8,117 nt of DNA from Bacteroidales bacterium 45-6. Lineage in GTDB: Bacteria > Bacteroidota > Bacteroidia > Bacteroidales > Dysgonomonadaceae. The position numbers and the translations under genes were made by a program. Positions 1 to 6,019 of this stretch are shown here, piece by piece (within the stretch, counting starts at the first letter, position 1; every line of letters begins with the position of its first letter). Below the pieces are notes generated by a model that saw nothing but the letters and a program-made list of their open reading frames with translations, did no database searches and was not told where the DNA came from. Location of the stretch: contig MKRS01000446.1 of NCBI GenBank assembly GCA_001897035.1, forward strand, positions 1 through 8,117, in the 5' to 3' direction.

Positions 1-59
1 CGTTCCTGTCCGATGATACATCATCTGCCTACGCTCAGTCGCTCGTTCATAAAAATGAA

Positions 60-485
60 TTGGGGGTTCAGTCTTCTGTTTTTGATTGCTCCCTCATCGA
101 GTTTCCTGTCATCAAGAACCGCGCCGGAAGCATCACGGCGATCACCAATTCGGTGGAAGTTCCGTTTGATGTTCCCCGCATTTTCTATGTTTACGACATT
201 CCCTACGGAGAGGTGAGGGGAGTGCATTCGCACAAAAAATGCCACCAGATACTTATCGCGGCAAGCGGAAGTTTCGATGTGGAATTGGACGACGGCACCA
301 ATAGGAGGACAATCACCCTCAATCGTCCCACTTATGGCCTCCACATTCCTCCCGGAATTTGGGCCACGCAGCGAAATTATTCTTCAGGCACCATCTGCTT
401 AGTGCTCACTTCCGATGTGTACGACGAGCAGCACGATTACATCCGGGAATACAGCGCATTCAAAAAATACAAAGAAAAGGAATGA
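60..485 (+). CDS. fdtA: FdtA/QdtA-type dTDP-4-keto-6-deoxyglucose 3,4-ketoisomerase (WxcM-like cupin)
   Basis: This cytosolic sugar-nucleotide isomerase moves the keto group of dTDP-4-keto-6-deoxyglucose from C4 to C3. That step leads to 3-amino-3,6-dideoxyhexoses used in O-antigen or S-layer glycans. The 141 residues match the usual single-domain length. Family marks are SSVFDCSLIEF near the N-terminus, NRAGSITAI at about 20-28, RGVHSHK at 53-59 whose two histidines (56 and 58) correspond to the catalytic pair of FdtA, the cupin strand QILIAASGSFDVELDDG, NRPTYGLHIPPGIW at 88-101, and SDVYDEQHDYIREY near the end. The start is uncertain. TTG at 60 gives the family-typical N-terminus, but the same frame stays open to the window edge with no ATG, so a longer or fused protein is possible. 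Sequence alone does not separate FdtA (galacto product) from QdtA (gluco product). A terminator follows 22 bases after the stop. Confidence 0.85.
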   Translation: MGVQSSVFDCSLIEFPVIKNRAGSITAITNSVEVPFDVPRIFYVYDIPYGEVRGVHSHKKCHQILIAASGSFDVELDDGTNRRTITLNRPTYGLHIPPGIWATQRNYSSGTICLVLTSDVYDEQHDYIREYSAFKKYKEKE

Positions 486-714
486 TTTTCTTTTCTGTCC
501 AATTCATAAAGGGGGCGTTCCACCCCTTTTTTTTGTATTCCTTCCGGTATTCGCTGGGGGTGCATCCAAATACTTGCTTGAAACTTTGCGTGAAATATTT
601 TGTGTCCGCAAATCCTATCTGGAAGGCTATTTCCTTGATGCTGCTGTCTTCCTGCGCTATCATTTCGGCTGCGTGCCTGATCTTTATTTCCCGGATCAAT
701 TCGATAGGGGCGAT
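460..714 (-). pseudogene. C-terminal remnant of an AraC-family regulator
   Basis: Read on the - strand, this segment encodes the linker helix and second helix-turn-helix of an AraC/XylS DNA-binding domain. IAPIELIREIKIRHAAEMI is followed by SIKEIAFQIGFADTKYFTQ and then by FKQVFGCTPSEYRKEY, which is the classic GF...YF...FK...G.TP..YR signature. The first helix-turn-helix and any sensor domain are absent: recognisable similarity begins within a few bases of the lipoprotein stop at 714-716, so no room is left for a 5' part. No ATG precedes it; the only nearby starts are TTG codons such as 697-699. The tail after YRKEYKKKGW reads through the fdtA terminator and overlaps the fdtA 3' end antisense by 26 bases, so the original stop may also be lost. 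In Bacteroidota such domains often end hybrid two-component or SusR-like regulators; which kind this was cannot be told. Confidence 0.75.
508..534 (+). terminator. Intrinsic terminator of the fdtA-like gene
   Basis: A 7-bp stem (AAAGGGG at 508-514 with CCCCTTT at 523-529) and an 8-base loop run into eight T residues (527-534). It lies 22 bases after the fdtA stop and has no T-tract in the - orientation, so it serves the + strand gene. Confidence 0.8.
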
Positions 715-1424
715 TACAATCCAAGCTTTTCTAACTGCTGTTTGTATTGTGAGACATCAATGTTTCTTGAGCCTCTTGTAGCTGAATTTGGCGTATATGC
801 TATCATCCAATAATTTGTATCATCCAAAAAACATTCCTATTATAGTTGTTGCCTTGGCATAAGTAATCTGATTCATGTAGAAATACACATCATTGCTCGT
901 TCCCGCATACCTTTCTGTTAGGATAGTAGTCAAACTTGTAGTATGTCTGGTTCCGACGGTAGTGACAACTCCTTTTATTTTTCCGGCGGTTGTAAATAAA
1001 TACATCAGATAAGAAACCGCAGGGTCTGATTGTCGGTAAACACACAAGCTGTCTGTTTGATTATACGGGGTGCCTAACTTTGAAATTACTTGCGCTTTGG
1101 TCAAAGTCCAATCGGTTAAGGGTTCATTATACAATGCGCTTTTGGGAGTGACCTTCACGTTGAATTTCTTGGTGGTGCTTCCGTCGCTAACCAATACGTT
1201 CATTTCGCCCACCTTGCCGGCTGTCACAAGCCCAGTGGCGTTCACCGTTGCATGGAACTCGTCTTCGGAAACATAGGAGATTGATTTTTCGGATGTAGCT
1301 CTTATTTGATAAGTGCCTTGATAATTCAATGTTGCTTCACTTTCGGCTATAGAAACCGATGAATTATCATCTTTTGAACATGAGGCAAGAAGCAGACAAA
1401 GGATAAATAATGGGAATTTTTCAT
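714..1424 (-). pseudogene. Lipoprotein with Big-2-like domain, frameshifted twice
   Basis: The open body (1440 down to 820) encodes FILCLLLASC, a lipobox, then SKDDN, but has no start codon. ATG at 1422-1424 lies one base out of frame. Adding one A to the A5 run just after it (1417-1421) would give the N-terminus MKKFPLFILCLLLASC with the lipidated cysteine at residue 16. At the other end the body frame stops at 820 after GMFFG. Removing one base from the T6 run (826-831) instead continues as DDTNYWMIAYTPNSATRG and ends in YKQQLEKLGL at a TAA at 714-716. The repaired protein would have 236 residues: signal peptide, a Big-2-like Ig domain at about 25-80 (key stretch ATVNATGLVTAGKVGE), and an unrecognised C-terminal domain. 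It would be membrane-anchored and exported; function is unknown. The breaks may be real decay or homopolymer sequencing errors. The TTG at 1327-1329 is not a credible start. Confidence 0.75.
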
Positions 1425-1451
1425 TTTTGTTTTGTGTTGGTTAATTTTCGA

Positions 1452-1459
1452 CAAAAATA
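1452..1459 (-). promoter_or_regulatory. Candidate Bacteroidota -7 box for the lipoprotein gene
   Basis: On the - strand the octamer TATTTTTG fits the Bacteroidota sigma-ABfr -7 consensus TAnnTTTG. It lies 27 bases before the ATG at 1424, which supports that ATG as the original start. No TTTG is seen at the expected -33 distance, so the call rests on one box. Confidence 0.4.
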
Positions 1460-1540
1460 AGATTCTTATTTATTGTTCTTTCCTGCAATCTTTTTAATTA
1501 TTGCCTTTGCAATAGGGTGGGGACACATCTACCTTCCATC

Positions 1541-1577
1541 AAAAAAAGCATTCCTTCCGTTGGGAAGAAATGCTTTT
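1541..1577 (-). terminator. Intrinsic terminator after the PEPCK-like gene
   Basis: The arms 1544-1558 and 1563-1577 form a 14-bp stem with a single mismatch (1553/1568) and a 4-base loop. On the - strand the hairpin ends in seven T residues (complement of A at 1541-1547). It lies 29 bases beyond the stop of the gene that ends at 1606. The rest of 1441-1605 shows only the lipoprotein promoter candidate. Confidence 0.85.
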
Positions 1578-1605
1578 GGACTGATGACTGTCGCGTATGC
1601 GACGA

Positions 1606-3336
1606 TTATTTGTTTATCATGCTGAATAGCTCTTCGGCAGCCAACCTTGGACCTTCTTTACTTTGTCCGTCGATGGCGAGGGAGGTGTGCATTTCTCCAA
1701 TTTTTATGCCGGCATTAGCCAAGCCATGGAAAAATTGACGCACCAGCACTGCTGCTTTTTCCTGTTCCTGAACAGGGCCGAATGGATTGGCGAAATAGGA
1801 TTTCACGAGCCCTACTTCGGTTGTTGTGCCTTTGGCCTTGCGTGATCCTGCTTCGAACACCGGAATGGCGTCCTCAACATTCTCGAAAAGGGATATTTTC
1901 TTTTCCGAATCCGCATAGTTGTTGGCGTAAAGCATGTAATCGACGCTGTATCCCTTGGATATGGTTTCGTAAGAAGAGATAGGAATCGTCACGCGGGCAT
2001 TGACGCGGTCGGGGTTGGTATAGATGCCCCGGTCGAGCTGTTCGAAGGCATACATCGGATCCAAATCGTCGGTACGGACAAATGCACCGATTTCAGTTCC
2101 GTAGCCCTTGATGGTGCCGTCTTCTTCGAACTGGAGGTATCCCATGTCGTCGAAAATTACACGCATGTGGCGGATGTATTTTTCGTTCAGGGTGCGGAAT
2201 GCTTCGAGGCTTTCCGATTTTCCGGCACCGCTGTCGCCCATGATGATGATGTTGGCTTCCTTGCCATTCTTCAGGGCAATGTTCACCATCGCTCCGTGTA
2301 TCGGCAGGTTGCCTTTCTCCATCTGCTTCACGTTGTGGAGCGTAAGGAGCATCTTTTTCATGTATCCGAAATAGTCGATCTCGTCGGTGTAGTTGGCATA
2401 CCCCACGATGATGTCGTTTTTGGTATCCTTATAATAGAATGTTCTTTTTTCTTCCACTCCGTCTGGATAGCCAAACACGTAGATCAGGTCTGGTTTCTTG
2501 TTGATGAAATTTTCTCCTTTCGCCAGCTCGAACAAGTTGGCAAGGCCCAATCCGTGGCACATGAAGTCTTTGTGGAAATAAACGAATGACAACAAGTTGC
2601 CCACCATTGCAGGGTATAGGAACCAATCATCTTCGTTGAGGATCAGGTTGTTGATGGGGTTGGAAAAATGCTCTTCGAAGATGCCATCGCGGGTGTTTTT
2701 CTTCGTGTAGGTGATATAAGGCGGAGTGATTACCACCGAGTCGATGAACGGGATGTTTGCCAGTCCCTTGTATTCAACGGGGCAATCCCAAGGGATGTCG
2801 TAGAGCATCAGGCCGGCGTTAGCTCCTGCAATTGTCTGGCGGTAAACGTGAGTGCCGTGTCCGTTCACCGTGTCTCGGGTCCGGCGATAGATCGACAGGA
2901 TCAGCTCGTTCAGCAATTGGTTGGCTTGGATGAAGCGCACGTTCTGCAGCCCGTTGCCCATCCGGTTGTTGTGCACAACCGTCACGCGTTCCATCCGGCG
3001 CCAGAAGTTGTAGAGCAGTTCGGTGAGTTCGATGAACAAATTCTTGTCTTTGAAGAAATCTGCATACTTGTTGTTCACTTGGAGCAATTCTTCCAGTTCG
3101 CATACCGAAAGTAGCTTCAGTACTTCGATATAAGAGAGTGTCAGATTTTCATCGGTTTTGAAATCCTTGATGAAATAATCATAGACGATCTGGTTGTCTT
3201 TCTTTAGTTTGAAGAAAAAAGTTTCCACTACCCGATGGAAGGCATAGCTGCTGAGTACTTTCTGCCTGTTGTCGCAATACTTCGAGGTGAAGTTGATTAT
3301 TGCACGGCCTCTGTTCAATGTGAATTCTTGAAGCAT
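1606..3336 (-). CDS. PEP carboxykinase/HPr kinase-fold P-loop protein, 576 aa
   Basis: The C-terminal half carries a phosphoenolpyruvate carboxykinase/HPr kinase-type nucleotide-binding core. Visible parts are PIHGAMVNI at 345-353 (HG as in HPr kinase), the P-loop GDSGAGKSES at 367-376, VIFDDMGYL at 393-401 with paired aspartates, and GTEIGAFVRTDDLD at 413-426. The P-loop reads GDSGxGKSE as in HPr kinase, not GLSGTGKTT as in classical ATP-PEPCK. The first 340 residues match nothing I can name with certainty, although I believe similar full-length Bacteroidota proteins are usually annotated as PEP carboxykinase. Whether it makes or uses oxaloacetate, or phosphorylates a protein, cannot be settled here. 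No signal peptide or membrane segment is seen, so it should be cytosolic. ATG at 3336 opens the frame. It starts 52 bases after the yjjB-like stop on the same strand with no terminator between, so co-transcription is plausible. A strong terminator follows. Confidence 0.7.
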   Translation of the reverse strand: MLQEFTLNRGRAIINFTSKYCDNRQKVLSSYAFHRVVETFFFKLKKDNQIVYDYFIKDFKTDENLTLSYIEVLKLLSVCELEELLQVNNKYADFFKDKNLFIELTELLYNFWRRMERVTVVHNNRMGNGLQNVRFIQANQLLNELILSIYRRTRDTVNGHGTHVYRQTIAGANAGLMLYDIPWDCPVEYKGLANIPFIDSVVITPPYITYTKKNTRDGIFEEHFSNPINNLILNEDDWFLYPAMVGNLLSFVYFHKDFMCHGLGLANLFELAKGENFINKKPDLIYVFGYPDGVEEKRTFYYKDTKNDIIVGYANYTDEIDYFGYMKKMLLTLHNVKQMEKGNLPIHGAMVNIALKNGKEANIIIMGDSGAGKSESLEAFRTLNEKYIRHMRVIFDDMGYLQFEEDGTIKGYGTEIGAFVRTDDLDPMYAFEQLDRGIYTNPDRVNARVTIPISSYETISKGYSVDYMLYANNYADSEKKISLFENVEDAIPVFEAGSRKAKGTTTEVGLVKSYFANPFGPVQEQEKAAVLVRQFFHGLANAGIKIGEMHTSLAIDGQSKEGPRLAAEELFSMINK

Positions 3337-3388
3337 CGTTTTGTTTTTAAGTAGTTAATAGTTTATTTATAGATAATTGATTCCAAAT

Positions 3389-3886
3389 CTAATTCAAGCG
3401 CAAATCTTTGACGTGCTTGATCTCCTTCACGCTCTTTTTGCGGAAAGCCAAGGCCGCAATGCTGATGCCGATTGCCAAGCAAAACAGGAGGGAGGAGGTC
3501 AAGATGAAATTATACATCGTTTCCTGCAGGTGCTTGCTGGCATCGCCATCCACGCCTGCCCCGTAAATCTTTATGCACCCGAGGATCGTGCGGTAGGCAA
3601 ACAAGCCCGGGATCATCGTGATGCAGGCCGGCAACGTGAACACCACGGGTGGCGTGTGGATTTTGTGGGCGAAAAATATGCCAGCCAATCCAATGAAAAC
3701 CGTTCCGCAGAGGGTGGAAAGCACAAGGTCAAAGCCCAATTGCAACATCAGGCACCTGATTCCGTGTCCCAAACCTCCCAGCACGCCTGCCACGATCAAC
3801 GCTTTCAACGGAGTTTCAAAAAGCAATGCAAAACCAACAGCCACAAAAAAGCTAAAAAAAACATCTGCACATACCTGGGCTGCCAT
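3389..3886 (-). CDS. yjjB: YjjB-like small subunit of a split threonine/serine (ThrE-family) exporter
   Basis: This is a 165-residue polytopic inner-membrane protein of the ThrE_2/DUF3815 type. Hydrophobic segments lie at about 5-24, 28-46, 54-73, 82-102 and 126-148, and the tail is basic and cytosolic. The family-typical stretch PPVVFTLPACITMIPG is at 79-94. In single-chain ThrE proteins this half follows the YjjP-like half; here, as in E. coli, the halves are separate genes. ATG at 3886 lies 3 bases after the stop of the upstream partner, which implies translational coupling and a joint complex. E. coli YjjP/YjjB have been reported to export succinate, while Corynebacterium ThrE exports threonine and serine, so the substrate is open. 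Nothing in the sequence looks broken. Confidence 0.85.
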   Translation of the reverse strand: MAAQVCADVFFSFFVAVGFALLFETPLKALIVAGVLGGLGHGIRCLMLQLGFDLVLSTLCGTVFIGLAGIFFAHKIHTPPVVFTLPACITMIPGLFAYRTILGCIKIYGAGVDGDASKHLQETMYNFILTSSLLFCLAIGISIAALAFRKKSVKEIKHVKDLRLN

Positions 3887-3889
3887 ATT

Positions 3890-4735
3890 TCAAAAGTTTT
3901 TAAGACCAACAACTGAAATACCAACAAACATCCCCACTGCGATACACAGCAAAATGAATCCAGCAAATGTCCCTCTGGCTATCCCGATGCTCATATATCC
4001 CTTCAGTAAGTCTATGATGCTGTTGATGAGCGGAACGCCAGGGATGAGGTATAGCACGGCTGTCGCCACCGACGATCCGGGAAAGCTCCCCAGCCCGTAT
4101 AGCACGTCAAGTCCCGCAATCAATGTCGTGACAATCGATGCTGCCATGAAAACAACCATCAGGTTGAATCCCCGTTTTGTCATTTCCTGCTTTACGGTCA
4201 ATCCCACGACTGATGCCACGAATGTGCAGGCACTGTCTATCCAATTACCTCCCACCAATACACATAGGCAAGCGCACGCGATGCCGATGAACAACCTTAC
4301 CATCCAAACCGGGTGACGCTTGGTGTCCTTCAGCGCCTTCAGTTGTGTTTGCAGCTCGTCGAAAGATATTTCGTCGTCATGGAACTTCCACGTCAGGACG
4401 CTGGCGTTGGTCACCACGCCAAAGTGTATGCCATGATGCTTGATCGCTTTCGTTGCCGTGTGCACAACTTGTGCGTTGCTTTTATCGCTTAAAGATACGG
4501 AAATTGCATTAAACGAGATGAACATTTCCACTAAAAAAGGACTTTTTGAAGCCAAACGTTGGATATTCCGGTGAATCCTTTCGCAGTGAGCTCCCGATTC
4601 CATCAGCAAGGCACTTGCCTGAAGCAAAATCTGTGAAAATTCGGAAATAGATAAATCGCATGCTTGGGGCTTTGGAGTGGCAGCCTCATCTCGGGGAAGG
4701 GTGGGGTGTAAGTTTTCAGTCTTCATTGTCGGCAT
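3890..4735 (-). CDS. yjjP: YjjP-like large subunit of a split threonine/serine (ThrE-family) exporter
   Basis: The 281 residues match the ThrE/DUF1212 architecture: a soluble N-terminal region to about 140, then membrane segments at about 144-163, 165-182, 191-209, 222-239 and 250-279. Family features are the helix GAHCERIHRNIQRLA at 48-62, MFISFNAISVSL at 71-82, and LYLIPGVPLINSIIDLLKGY at 228-247, the pore-side signature. With the YjjB-like neighbour 3 bases downstream it should form an inner-membrane exporter of small organic or amino acids. ATG at 4735 is the first start in frame; ATG at 4726 (MKTENLH) is an alternative, and the first 25 residues are low in conservation features. A cobalamin riboswitch ends about 137 bases upstream on the same strand with no other gene between, so expression is probably controlled by B12, most likely repressed when B12 is plentiful. 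Confidence 0.85.
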   Translation of the reverse strand: MPTMKTENLHPTLPRDEAATPKPQACDLSISEFSQILLQASALLMESGAHCERIHRNIQRLASKSPFLVEMFISFNAISVSLSDKSNAQVVHTATKAIKHHGIHFGVVTNASVLTWKFHDDEISFDELQTQLKALKDTKRHPVWMVRLFIGIACACLCVLVGGNWIDSACTFVASVVGLTVKQEMTKRGFNLMVVFMAASIVTTLIAGLDVLYGLGSFPGSSVATAVLYLIPGVPLINSIIDLLKGYMSIGIARGTFAGFILLCIAVGMFVGISVVGLKNF

Positions 4736-4844
4736 TCTTTATTTTACAATTCAAAAACCAGAGCGAGAAATCTCTTGTTTGAAAATGCGGCAATAAGAGT
4801 TTTGGGGCAAAACTTTCCATTCGTGAATGAAAATTTAAGACAGC

Positions 4845-4890
4845 ATACCTTTATCGCGAAGCATTGCCAATGACGAGGCAAGGCAGGTAT
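4845..4890 (-). promoter_or_regulatory. Candidate expression platform of the cobalamin riboswitch
   Basis: On the - strand the sequence ATACCT inside the B12 box (complement of 4885-4890) can pair perfectly with AGGTAT just downstream (complement of 4845-4850). Nested inside, TTGCC (complement of 4877-4881) can pair with GGCAA (complement of 4864-4868). This long hairpin uses bases needed for both the aptamer core and helix P1, so the two folds exclude each other. No T-tract follows, so a simple intrinsic terminator is not evident. The remaining leader to the ATG at 4735 holds one more small hairpin (4798-4815) and no reading frame of note. Confidence 0.45.
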
Positions 4891-5052
4891 CCTGACTTTC
4901 ACCATTCCGATATCCTTCCCATTTCATTTGATTGAAAAAGTGGATTTACTTATCGAAACTTTTCGCGGTGATCTACAGTTGCGCGACAGTCCACGATTCA
5001 CACGTGATTCCCTATTCTCCCCTTGTTCTACACTCGGGGCACCTTAACTCGT
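4873..5052 (-). ncRNA. Cobalamin (B12) riboswitch
   Basis: Read on the - strand, the element shows the cobalamin aptamer landmarks in order. AAGGTGCC (complement of 5038-5045) comes first, then a CCCC/GGGG stem (5036-5039 with 5019-5022), ATAGGGAAT (complement of 5007-5015), CGCAACTGTAGATC (complement of 4970-4983), a variable arm, and the B12 box AGTCAGGATACCTGCC (complement of 4882-4897). The ends close by a 5-bp P1, ACGAG with CTCGT (5048-5052 with 4873-4877). Such RNAs bind adenosyl- or other cobalamins and normally switch off the downstream gene. The gene downstream is the yjjP-like exporter, which is not a usual cobalamin-uptake or synthesis target. Confidence 0.93.
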
Positions 5053-5072
5053 GATTAATTCGAAGATTAATC
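5053..5072 (-). other. Hairpin directly 5' of the riboswitch
   Basis: GATTAAT and ATTAATC form a 7-bp stem with a 6-base loop. It abuts the outer end of riboswitch helix P1, so it could stack on it or protect the 5' end of the transcript. Its role is inference only. Confidence 0.5.
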
Positions 5073-5091
5073 TCTCATCTAATATTTGCTA

Positions 5092-5099
5092 CAAAGGTA
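5092..5099 (-). promoter_or_regulatory. Candidate promoter of the riboswitch-exporter unit
   Basis: On the - strand the octamer TACCTTTG matches the Bacteroidota -7 consensus TAnnTTTG. Transcription would begin near 5085, just before the 5' hairpin and riboswitch, as expected. The nearest upstream TTG (complement of 5114-5116) is only 14 bases away, short of the usual 19-21, so the -33 part is weak. Confidence 0.5.
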
Positions 5100-5276
5100 A
5101 TAAAAAAATATTGCAAGGAGAATTTTTGCTTCCTTAGTTTGGCGAAATCTAAGCCGCCGGTATTTGACGGGTCAGGCGTGCCTGTGCCATCGGGCATACT
5201 TTGTGATTTGGCTGTTGAACTGAAGTCGTCATTCTGGCTATTTGGGTCGAATTCGAGAAATTACCATCCATGGATA
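5100..5276. other. Intergenic stretch between two divergent promoters; no gene supported
   Basis: This stretch separates the - strand riboswitch unit from the + strand rplS promoter. It is less AT-rich than its flanks and is open in several frames. On the - strand one frame reads FDPNSQNDDFSSTAKSQS and on through MPDGTGTPDPSNTGG to a stop at 5078-5080, and another reads MDGNFSNSTQIARM. Neither has a convincing start, family match or room for a promoter, so I do not call a gene. A decayed short gene remains possible. Confidence 0.3.
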
Positions 5277-5306
5277 TTGCTAATAAATAAATAATTACTA
5301 TCTTTG
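5277..5306 (+). promoter_or_regulatory. rplS promoter (Bacteroidota -33/-7 type)
   Basis: TTG at 5277-5279 and TATCTTTG at 5299-5306 are separated by 19 bases, which fits the Bacteroidota consensus TTTG-N19-21-TAnnTTTG. Transcription would begin near 5313, giving a leader of about 70 bases before the rplS ATG. Confidence 0.7.
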
Positions 5307-5382
5307 CGACCGCTTTACGTAATCTCTGGCGGGAAAGGCTCGTGAATATTGCGTTATTAATCATTTTATAGCTACAATAAAA

Positions 5383-5742
5383 ATGGATTTAGTTAAGATT
5401 GCAGAAGAAGCATTTGCCACAAACAAAACGTATCCCAAATTTAAAAGTGGTGATACTGTGACAGTTGCGTACCGAATTGTGGAAGGAAACAAAGAGCGTG
5501 TGCAGCAGTATCGTGGTGTAGTTATCAAGATTGCAGGACACGGTGATAAGAAACGTTTCACTGTCCGCAAAATGTCTGACAACATCGGTGTTGAAAGAAT
5601 TTTCCCTATCGAGTCACCATTCATCGATAGCATTACCTTGAACAAAGTGGGTAAAGTTCGCCGTGCGAAATTGTATTACCTTCGTAAGCTTACAGGTAAG
5701 AAAGCAAGAATCAAAGAAAAAAGGGTGGTTACCAACGCTTGA
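5383..5742 (+). CDS. rplS: 50S ribosomal protein L19
   Basis: The 119-residue basic protein is a full-length bacterial L19, which sits at the 30S-50S interface and helps form an intersubunit bridge. Recognisable stretches are [20 protein letters not shown] at 18-37, [13 protein letters not shown] at 38-50, [17 protein letters not shown] at 59-75, and [20 protein letters not shown] near the C-terminus. ATG at 5383 gives the expected N-terminus [11 protein letters not shown]. It is a single-gene unit here, with its own promoter upstream and a terminator 19 bases after the stop. In many bacteria rplS sits with rpsP and trmD; here it does not, at least on this side. Confidence 0.97.
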   Translation: MDLVKIAEEAFATNKTYPKFKSGDTVTVAYRIVEGNKERVQQYRGVVIKIAGHGDKKRFTVRKMSDNIGVERIFPIESPFIDSITLNKVGKVRRAKLYYLRKLTGKKARIKEKRVVTNA

Positions 5743-5761
5743 TTCACTTGCGGAAAAAAAC

Positions 5762-5794
5762 AAAAAGCACTTCTTTACCGGGGTGCTTTTTTTT
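5762..5794 (+). terminator. Intrinsic terminator of rplS
   Basis: AAAAGCAC (5763-5770) pairs with GTGCTTTT (5783-5790). The stem can be extended by a C-G and two wobble pairs, and it runs into eight T residues (5787-5794). It lies just after the rplS stop and separates it from thrS. Confidence 0.88.
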
Positions 5795-5930
5795 GTTTGA
5801 AGTGAAGGGGTGAACAACTGAAGAAGAGGACAGGGTTTAAAAAACTTGATCGCTGGGTTTCCCGGTCACTTGTTTTCACTTGTTTTCCAAGTTTTTTTGA
5901 CACAAAAACACTTTCATCCGCTAAAATGAT

Positions 5931-5938
5931 TATTTTTG
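5931..5938 (+). promoter_or_regulatory. Candidate thrS promoter -7 box
   Basis: TATTTTTG matches TAnnTTTG exactly. No TTTG lies at the standard distance upstream; the nearest (5896-5899) is 31 bases away. Transcription would start near 5945, which rules out the overlapping TTG at 5936 as the thrS start and leaves a leader of about 75 bases. Confidence 0.55.
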
Positions 5939-5972
5939 CGAACTGAAAAAATAAACTTGAATTGCGCTGCGA

Positions 5973-5994
5973 GGCATTTGTTTGTAGGAATGCC
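5973..5994 (+). promoter_or_regulatory. Hairpin in the thrS leader
   Basis: GGCATT and AATGCC form a perfect 6-bp stem with a 10-base loop containing TTTGTAG, 25 bases before the thrS ATG. The loop holds TGT, the sequence of a threonine anticodon. It has no T-tract, so it is not a terminator. A regulatory role is inference. Confidence 0.4.
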
Positions 5995-6019
5995 GGACGG
6001 TGAATTTTATAAAAAGTAT

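Noticed and set aside
820..1329. 169-residue protein starting at TTG 1329
   Set aside because: The frame continues upstream through a lipobox, so this start would remove the signal peptide; it is treated as part of the frameshifted lipoprotein.
2668..3114. Open frames on the + strand inside 1606-3336 (also 2108-2589)
   Set aside because: They are antisense to the intact PEPCK-like gene and show no recognisable domains.
3377..4316. Two long + strand open frames opposite the exporter genes
   Set aside because: They are antisense to well-supported membrane protein genes; their composition is what such genes give on the other strand.
4798..4815. Hairpin AGTTTT-GCCCC-AAAACT in the exporter leader as a terminator
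   Set aside because: No T-tract follows in either orientation, and the stem is A/T pairs only.
5149..5364. 71-codon open frame on the - strand beginning MINNAIFTS
   Set aside because: It covers the rplS promoter and leader, has no family match, and lacks a promoter of its own.
5936..6019. 28-codon N-terminal extension of ThrRS from TTG at 5936
   Set aside because: The TTG lies inside the TATTTTTG promoter box, and the extension has no counterpart in ThrRS proteins; ATG 6020 gives the family N-terminus.
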